This document shows positions 21,001 to 30,000 of a stretch of DNA of 64,000 nt, in pieces. Positions within the stretch are counted from its first letter, which is position 1, and every line of letters starts with the position of its first letter. Source of the stretch: Elusimicrobiota bacterium (GTDB lineage Bacteria > Elusimicrobiota > Elusimicrobia > UBA1565 > UBA9628). The notes beneath the pieces are model-generated. The model had not been told where the DNA came from. It ran no database searches and was given only the letters and a program-made list of their open reading frames with translations. The translations under genes and the position numbers were made by a program. The DNA lies in contig JACPOW010000035.1 of assembly GCA_016191335.1 (NCBI GenBank), positions 26,905-90,904 on the forward strand, read 5' to 3'.

Positions 21001-24000
21001 CGGGGTGGCGATGACCGGGACGTCGGTCGAGGTGAACTGGGCGAAGCTGGTGTTGATCACGCCGTTGCCCGACAGCGGGACGATCTGGGAGTTCGTGATC
21101 TTGACGCCGTGCCGCTGGCCCTCGGCGGCCGACGCGGCGATGTCGAAGGCCACGAAGTAGGTCTTCGTCGAGGTCAGGATGGTCCCGTTCATGCCCGTCG
21201 GGTCGTTGATGGTCAGTGAGACCTGGCCCGTCTCGCCGGACGGGAAGGTCGCCTCGGCCACCTGCTTGTCGATCGAGAACTCGAAGGTGCCGTTTCCCGG
21301 GGTCGTGATCTGGTTCGGCTGGGTGTCCAGGTACAGCCGGACCTTGCTGATGTGCTGGTCGAGGCCGCCGCCCTGGTGCGACAGGGTGATCTTCGAGATC
21401 ACGCCGGAGAAGGCGTCGGTCCACAGGTCCAGGCGCGCGACGCCGACGTTGGTCATGCCCTGGTTGATGTAGCTGTAAGAGGAGAGCGTCAGGGACGGCG
21501 GCTGCCACCACGCGTTGATGTCGGTCGCCTGGACGTTGATGCGGGCCGGCTGGCGCTCGACCGAGGAGGTCGCCGTGCGGATGGCGAAGTTGTCCGCGGC
21601 GATGCGGACCTGGAGGCCGGTCGCCAAGGTGATGTTCGACGGGTCCTGCAGCTGCAGGCCGAAGCTCGCCGGCAGCTCGTTGGGCGCGTAGCCGGTCGTC
21701 GAGAGGCGGACGGTGAGGAAGAAGTTCCGGTTCGTGTTGTTGATCACCGTGTTGACGGGATCCACGATCTCGAGCGCGGTCTGGCCGAAGGTTGCGCTGC
21801 CGAAGTACCACGTGCCCGAGCCGTCGTAGGCGCCGGTCCCGAGCATGATGTCCCCCGCCGGCGGAGGGTCGAAGCGGCCGTTGGCGTTGGCGTCGAACCA
21901 CAGGCCGAGCTCGGTCACCTTCAGGTTGTCGAAGTTGCCCTCGGCGCGGCTCTGCACCCGCATCGAGCTCAGGCTCGAGGCCAGGGCCGAGGCCTGCGTC
22001 GCGGCGACCTGCATCGACAGGCGCATCATCGGGATGGGGTCCGGCGACTCGCCCGGGACGTTGCCGTCGCCCTGGTTCAGGGTCTTCTTGGTCACGCCCG
22101 CGGCGATCTTGTCCCCCGGGATCGGGCCGTTCGGCGGCGGCGTCGATTCGGGGGCGAGGTCCTTGGGCGTCACCACGATGCCGACGAGCTCGACGTCGCC
22201 GTCCGAGCGCAGGGCGACGTTCGAGGGCAGGCCCGTGCGCGCGCCGTCGGCGGTGATGCCGTAGATCGCCGGGTTGTACTGGTCGCTCGTGCGGACCTTG
22301 AGGACCTCCTGGATGATGTCGGTGACGCTGAGGTTGGCGAACACGCCCTGCTCGGCCGGGGTGAAGATGTGGTACGTCGCGTTCGCGATCGGGTCGCGCA
22401 GGGTCACCGTCGTCGTCGAGCCGGAGCTCATGAAGGAGACGATGCCGGTGTAGTAGTTGCCGTTCTGCGGGTCGCCGGCCGCGACGTTGCCGAACTTGTC
22501 GCGCGCCTTGACGACGATCGTGCCGGGGTTGGTGACCGGCAGCGGCGCCAGCGGCGTGTACGGGTGGTGCAAAGTCATGTAGGCCGCGGGCCCGGGCGTG
22601 ATCGTCTGCACCTGGGTGATCGGGGTGAAGACGTCGTTGCCGCCGAGCAGGGCCTGGGCCTGGATGGTGGTCCCCCCCGCGATCGTGTCCCACGCGTACA
22701 TCGGCGCCTGGGACAAGGCCGCGCCGCCGGGGATCGGCACGTCGAGCGACAGGGCGTTGAGGTTGCGCCAGCCGGTCGGGGCCGTCGCGATGATGACCGC
22801 GGTCGGGTCGACGCCGCCGTAGGTGGTCAGGCCCGGGCTCGTGTAGCGCATCGTGAAGGTGGCCGTCGAGGTCGTCACGTTGCCGAACTTGTCGCGCAGC
22901 TCCGCGGCGATGACGGTGTTCGTCGGCACGCCGAGCACGTACTGGACCGTCGTGCCGGCGACCAGGCGGCGCGGCGGGTTGTACCAGCCGATCTGCGCGG
23001 GCTGGCCGGGGAGCACGGTGTAGCTGGCGCGGGCAACGTTCCAGGTCGGGTAGGTGATGCCGGTGGCCGTGATCTCGGCCGTCGAGCCGGTGGTCAGCAA
23101 GGTGTCGATCAGGTAGAAGGAGGTGGCCGACTGGTTGACGAGGATGTAGGCCACGGCCGAGGTGCTGATGAAGTTGCCGGGCGTCGGGGTCGAGAAGGCG
23201 ATCTGGCCCAGGGAGTCGGACTCCAGGCGCACCTGGACGTAGCCCAGGCCCAGGTCCTGGCCCGGGCGGACCGGCGAGGGGTTGCCGTAGTAGTCGCTCG
23301 CCTCGAGCGTGAAGATCTGCGAGGTGGCGCCGGCCAGCAGGGCCTGGCCCGCGCCGGTCGAGATCGCGAGGCCGTCGATGCCGTCGGGCGAGACGGAGAC
23401 CTCCTGGGCGGAGCTGAACAGCCCGGGGGACGTGAGCGAGATCGTCGGGGAGCCCGGCAGCGCGTAGCCGTTGGACGCGGTCGTGTCGAGGTAGTAGAAG
23501 GTCGCCGAGTAGGAGCCGATCGGGATGTCCACGGTCTGAGTCGAGACCAGGAATGAGGGCGCGGCGACGCGCGAGCCCGCGAACGCGTCGCTCGAGCGGG
23601 AGAAGCCGACGTAGTCGTTGTAGTACGAGGCGCGGCGCGAGCCGGTGGACAGCGTCACGACCACCGGCGCGGTCGTCACCGCCGGGTTGGAGAAGATGTC
23701 CTGCAGCTGCGGCCGGAAGATGCCCGGGTTGTTCGAGAAGTCCACGACGCGCCCGGCGACGAGGTTGCGCACCGGGTTGCCGAAGGCGACCGTCTTGATC
23801 ACGTCCGGGTCCGTCCGCAGCGGGTGGGTCGCCTTCACGGCGACGCCGACCTTGATCTGGATCGACCACAGCCCGGGGCGGCCGCCCTCGGCCGTGTTCG
23901 AAGACGGGCTCGGCCCGGAGTAGGAGCTCATGCGGTCATGGTAGCGGAAGCTGGTCTCCGCGCCGGTGAAGCCGGGGTCGATCGAGAAGCCGGTGATGAA

Positions 24001-27000
24001 CTGCGAGTTGGAGGCGTCGCGGAAGCCGTAGTCGCCGATGTTCCCGAACAGGCCGAGGTTGTAGCCCCGCGCCGTGTGCACCGCCGTCTCGGCGACCGCC
24101 AGGGAGATCGGGGTGGTGCCGAAGCGCGTGACGTTGCCGAAGTCGTCGAGGCGCTGGATCACGTAGATGCCGCCGGCGCCCGAGACCTCGTTGATGCCGA
24201 CGGTCACGGCGGTCGGCGTGGTGACGAAGACGATCTGGCTGGCCGGCCCGCCCACGCTCACGATCGCGCCCGAGATATCCTTCTGCGCGGCGATGAAGCC
24301 GGCCAGGTTGGAGGGCGCGGTCATCGTGCCGATCCAGATGCGCGCCGAGTCGCCCGCGTTCGAGGAGACGAAGTAGCGGATCGCGGTGCTGATGCCGACC
24401 TGGCCGAGCGAGTCGCTGACGACCGTCGTCGAGTAGCCCACGTCCACGCCGCCGACGGAGAGGCGGCCGGAGGCGCCGACGGTCGAGACGACCTCGACGT
24501 AGACGGTCTGGGTCGAGGTGATCGGGTTGTCGAAGGCGTCGGTCAGCTGGCCGGTGATGGCGAGCGAGCCGGGCGCGCTCGGCACCAAGGTCCCGACGTC
24601 CTGCTGCACGTCGGCCGTCGGCGTGACCTTGATCGAGTCGGGGGCGGCCGGCGAGACGGTGATGAGCGGCCGGACCGAGTCCCCGCCCATCTCGCTGGTC
24701 AGCGCCGCGTTCAGCGTCTCATGCGCCTCGACCCAGCGCACGCCCGCCTTCTTGAGCGCGAGGAAGCCGGGGAGGGACTTGGAGCCGAGGTCGGTCGTAG
24801 AGGAGAACAGCACGCTCGACGGCGAGAAGATCGGGTCCTGGTTGCCGCCGAAGACCTCGCCCTTGAAGGTGACGTTGGCGCGGTAGGCGTTCGGGCCCGT
24901 GGACAGGACGTTGTCGTACTGGTCGTGGGCGCTCAGCACGCCGCTGAAGGTCACGCCGGCGACGGCGGTCGTCGGCAGGCCCGACCAGACGAGATGGTTG
25001 ATCGGGCCGGGCTGGACCGCGAAGGCCGCCGAGGGGCGCGAGGAGAAGAACACCGCCGAGGCCGCCGTCGTCGACGCGACGACGGTGTAGCCCGTCGCGG
25101 CGGTCAGCGGCGAGAAGTTGAACTGGCGGTTGCCCAGGATCAGGGCGGCCGCCGGCGGCACGCCCGCGGCCGTGTCGTACGGGAAAGAGAGTCGAACCGT
25201 AGGCATCACGGCCGGCGGGTTGGTGTCCTGGGACGGGCCGGCGGCGATGTCGCTGACCGGGTTGTAGAACTGGTCGACCAGCCAGACGTCGGCGGTCATG
25301 GCCGGCGAGGTCACGACGTACTGGTTCGGCGTGCCGTCCTTGCCGGCCAGGCCCTCGGCGGGCAGGAGCGTGCGGCAGACGACGCCGGGCAGGTAGTCGC
25401 ACTTGCCGGGCTTCTGCGTCTCGCCGGGCAAGGTCACCTGTAGGCCGATCGCGGTCGAGGCGAAGACGCGGAAGGGGATGGACGCCGCCGCGGGCGCCTG
25501 CGCGAGGCAGATGTTCGAGGGGCCGTTGCCGGTGCAGACCCGGTCGGGGACGGTGTCCTGCGGCGCGACGAGGACGGTGGCACCCGCGGTCTTCGTCACG
25601 AAATTCAAGGCGACCGGCAAGGTGCCGCCGATCAAGGCCGAGGTGGACGGGTCGATGTCGTACGGGTCGTTGGTATTAAGGTAGACGAGCGGCCGCGCGC
25701 CGGCCGGAGAGAGGTTCATGTAGCGGTCAACGAGGTTGACCGTGCCGGACAGCGGCGTGCCCGCCGTCGGCGTCGAGATCACGCCCGCGGCGCCGCCGTT
25801 GGGGTAGTTGCCCGAGCCGGGGACCGCGGTCTGTCCGGCCAGGAGCAGCTGCAGGCCGATCGGCGCGGCGGGCAGCACGGTGAAGGTCGAGGACTGGGGG
25901 TCGCTCGACAGGCCCGAGGCGCCGAAGTCCAGCGCGGAGACATAGTGTCCCGTCGCCGCGCGGCGCAGGCTCACCGTCATCGGCGCGGTGAAGCCCGCGC
26001 CGACGTTGATGGCCGCGGTGGACACCGCGGGCGCGTACGGATCGGTCGGGAAGGTCAGCTGCACGTCGGCCGGACGGCCCGGGACGAGGTTGAAGAAGCC
26101 GTCCACCACGCCGACCTGGACGTCGAAGCCCGTGCCCGCCGTCTGCGCGATCGGCGTCCCCCCCTTGCCGGTCGGGGAGCCCTGGCTGAACGTCTCGCCG
26201 GGAAGGACGGCGACGAGGCGCGAGGGCGTGCCGGCCAGGACCGTGATCGCCGTCGAGCTGTCCTTGGACACGGTCGGCAGCGACAGGTCGTCGACCATCT
26301 CGGCGCGCAGGATGGTGGAGCCCGCGCGCTTGAGCGTCACGGTGTACGTCGCCGAGGTGGTGACCACCTGGGTCGTCGGCACGATCACCGCGAACGGGTC
26401 GTCGGCGACGAGGCGGATTTGCTGGGTGACGCCGGGGGTCAGGTTCCAGAAGGCGTCCGCGATGTCCACCGTCGCGCTGAACGCGAAGCCGGCCTGGGCG
26501 GTGTGGACCGGGCCCGAGCGGCCGTTCGTCGTCGAGCCCGGCACGCGCGACTCGGCGGGCGTCAGCACGCGCAGGCGGGTCGGGTTGTTGGCGAGCAGGT
26601 CGAAGCCGGCCGAGACGCCGTTCGTGGGCAGAGAGTCCGTGCCGCCGCCGCCGTCCGTCGCGGTGAGCACGCGTGTGCCGGCCGTGCGCAGGAGTATGCT
26701 TGGCACGCTCGCCGCGCCCGAGTTCATTGCGAAGGAGCCGACGGCCGACGCGAACGGGTCGTCGGCGGTGACGATGATGGTGGGCTTGGTGACCGTGCTC
26801 ACCACGTTGTAGCGCGAGTCCGTCGCGTACACGGTCGCGGGGAAGAACACGCCGGCCGTGGACTGCGTGGGCACGCCCGTCACGCCGAAGGGCGCGACGG
26901 TCTTGCCCGGGACCAAGGTCTGCCCGGTGAGGGCGATGATCATGCGGTTGGGCGTGCCCGGGACGACCGTGATGGTGGACACGGTCTGGCCGGTCAGGGC

Positions 27001-30000
27001 GGGCGCGATCACGTCGTTGTCCACGCCGGAGACGACGAGGTTGCCGGTGGCCGCGCTGGGCAGGAACCCGGCGAAGATGGTCTGGCCGAGGGCCAACGAC
27101 TGCGGCGTGGGGACCACGGCGTACGGGTCGTTGGCGGAGAGGCGGACCGAGCGTCCGTCGTTGGCGCGGTTGTTGTAGAGGTCGACCGCGCGCAGGGTCA
27201 CGTTATAGGAGTTGCCGGCGATGAGGCCGGAGGCGCCGCCCGTCTTGCCGGTCACCGTGCCTTCGGCGTAGGTCTCGCCCGGCATCTGGACGAGCAGCGA
27301 CTCAGGCTGGTTCGCGTCCACGGTGATGCCCGTGACCGTATCGGTGCTGTAATAGGTCCCCGTCAGGTTCGTGTCGATGATCCGCAGCTGGAAGCCGGCG
27401 TTGCGCGTGACCGGGATGAAGGAGAAGGTGGTCGTGCCCGCGTTGAGCGTGCGCTGGAACGGGTTCGGGGACAGGCCGCGCCCCTGAATGTTCGCGTCGT
27501 TCAGGAAGTCGAGCTGGGACAGGGGCATCGTGACGCTGGCGGTCTGCGTCATGAAAGGCGTCGTGGCGCGCACGACGTTGTAGTAGTTGTCGACGAGGTT
27601 GATGGTGATCGTCGTGGTCACGCCAGCCGTCAGGAGGGCCGGAACGGCGGTCAGCCGACCGCCCGTCGTCGGGTTCGCGGTATAGGGCGGCTTGCCGGGA
27701 CCGGCGGACTGGCCCTCGACGAGCATCTGAAGCTTGGCCGGAGGCGCCCACCAGACCTTCAACGGCGACGGCGTGTAGTACACGGAGGTCGCGCCCGGCA
27801 GGGACGCGGACTGGACGGTGAAGCTCTGCGTCCCGGCGACGACCGGGGCGAAGACGAAGGTGGTGGCGCCGGACTGCAAGGTCTGGCTCTGCGAGCCGGT
27901 GAAGGAGTCGGTCCAGACGCGCGCCGTCACCGGGATGGCGATCGTCGCGTCTCCGTTGTAGAAGGGGTCCACCGCGTACACGCGCAGGGAGATGGTCGAG
28001 CCGGCCTGGACCTGGTCCGTCGCCCCGTAGTCCTTGCCGAACGGCGCCACGGAGAATTTGCCCTGCACCCGGATCTCGTTCGGGAAAAGCGCCAGCAGGC
28101 GGTCCGCCGCGCCGCCCACGACGACGACCGGCGTCGCCGGGTTGGCCGCGTTGGGGGTCACGCCCGAGCCCGTGGAGGTGACCACGTGGCCGACGGGGTC
28201 GGCCGTCACGAACACGCGGCTGAAGCTGACCGAGCCGGGCACGACGAGGTACTGGTCGGCGCTCACCGCAGAGTTGTTGACGTCGCCGTCCGTCACGTAG
28301 ACGACGGTCGTGGAGTCGGAGTCCAGGTTGTAGAAGTCGTCCGTGATCTGGGCGCAGTAGGTCACGGTCTGGCCGGCCGTGCGCGTGCGCGGCGCGCCGG
28401 AGCGGCCCTCGGAGCCGGGCGTGACCACGCCGGGCGCCGGCTGCTGGCCGAGCGGGTCGCAGTCCGCGATCATCTGCACGCGCGTGCCGACCTTGCGCAG
28501 GGCGGTCAGGTTCGCGACGCCGAACAGCGCCGAGTTGTCGGTCTGCTCGACGCGCAGCAGGCGCGGGCCGGCCTTGCGCATGCGGATGGTGAAGCTGCGC
28601 GAGCCGTTGTCGCCGCCGGTGCCCGTCGTGAAGGTGTAGTTCGCCGGCAGGCCGTGCAGGTCGTCCTGCGGGTCCGCCGTGTCCGGCGTCTCGGGGCCCG
28701 CCGCGCCGTCGAGCAGGAACTTCACCGTGCCGCTGTAGCTCGACGCGACGCCTCCCGTGCCGTTGGGACCGTCGCGGGCGGTCACAGTGACCGTCACGTC
28801 GTTGCCCACCGTGCTCGGGTTGGAGGAGACGGTCACCGAGAAGCTCTGAGCGACGCCCGAGATGAAGAACCGCGGGCCGCTCTGGATCACGCTCTGCACG
28901 TTGCCGGCGTTGTCCTTCGCCCGGATCCAGGAGACGTAGGGGTCGCCGCGCACCCAACAGGGGTCGGTCGGGACCAACCGCGGGCAGGTCAGTCCGTCGT
29001 ACTGCCAATTGCCGAACGCGTCGGTGAAAGTCGCGGGGACGTAGATCGGGCCGCCGGCGGCGGCCACCGTCACCCAGGTCGAGCCGTTCCAGAAGTAGCC
29101 GGTGCCGTCGTAGCCTCCGAACGCCACGGGGCCGCCGCCGATGAGCGGCGCGGTGTCGCGGAACACGACGACGTCCACCGCGCCCTGGTGCCAGCCGAGC
29201 GAGGGCACCACTCCCGCGCCGCCGCCGGAGATGCCGGAGGTGAAGTTCGGGTCGCTGGAGCCGCCGATGAGGATCTTCGTGTCTTCGTAGGTCGTCAGGT
29301 TCGAGGGGTTGGTGACGTTCGAGTCCGGGGTGTCGAGGTCGAACAGGAACCGCGAGGAGCCGATCGTGGACTGGACGTTGCCGACGTTGTCCGTCGCCGA
29401 CGACTTCACGAGGTAGTGACGCTGGGTCGTGAACGACAGCGAGCCGTTGGTGAAGGTCCATGAAGAAGCGAAAAGATTGGCCGGGAGGATCGGCAGCCAG
29501 ACCTCGGGGACCGAGGTGAAGGTGGTGCCGTTGAAGTAGCGCGTCGTCGCCTCGTCGAGGATCGAGAGCGCGACCGACGCGACGGTGCCGACGTCGTCGG
29601 ACGAGGTGCCCGACAAGGTGACGAGCGAGCGGTAGGCCGCGTTGTTGACCGGCGCGACCGGCGCCGAGACGGGCGGCACGTTGTCGAAGCGGAAGGTCCG
29701 GGTCGAGTAGACGACCTGGCTGTTCCCGGCCGCGTCGAGCGCCGCGGTGATGATGTTGAAGAGCTTGCCGTTGCCGCCGTCGTGCGTGCCCTCCTTCCAG
29801 GCGTAGTTCAGCGAGCCCGGGTTGTTGAAGTCCGGGTTCTGAGTGGAGTTGTACGCCCACGGGTTGATCGTGGCCGCGGGGCCGGCTGAGCCGCCGATGG
29901 ACGCGAAGCCGGGGTCCCCGGGCGCCCAGTGCGGGACCGCCGGGCTCCAGTAGTAGGTCGTGGGTCCCGTGACGTACCACATCTTGATGCCCACGTCGGT

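Noticed and set aside
15025-21219. 2064-aa plus-strand ORF, and similar 21352..23556, 25945..29463
   Set aside because: Same antisense artefact; low-complexity R/D/V/G translation, no start-region support.
15044-23869. 2941-aa minus-strand ORF in an alternative frame (also 27302..30352, 39610..42261, 43150..44727)
   Set aside because: Frame-shadow of the true giant gene; Arg/Pro/His-rich without module pattern.
25200-28900. LPGET strings as sortase signals
   Set aside because: They recur internally in modules and lack a following TM/basic tail; no LPxTG.
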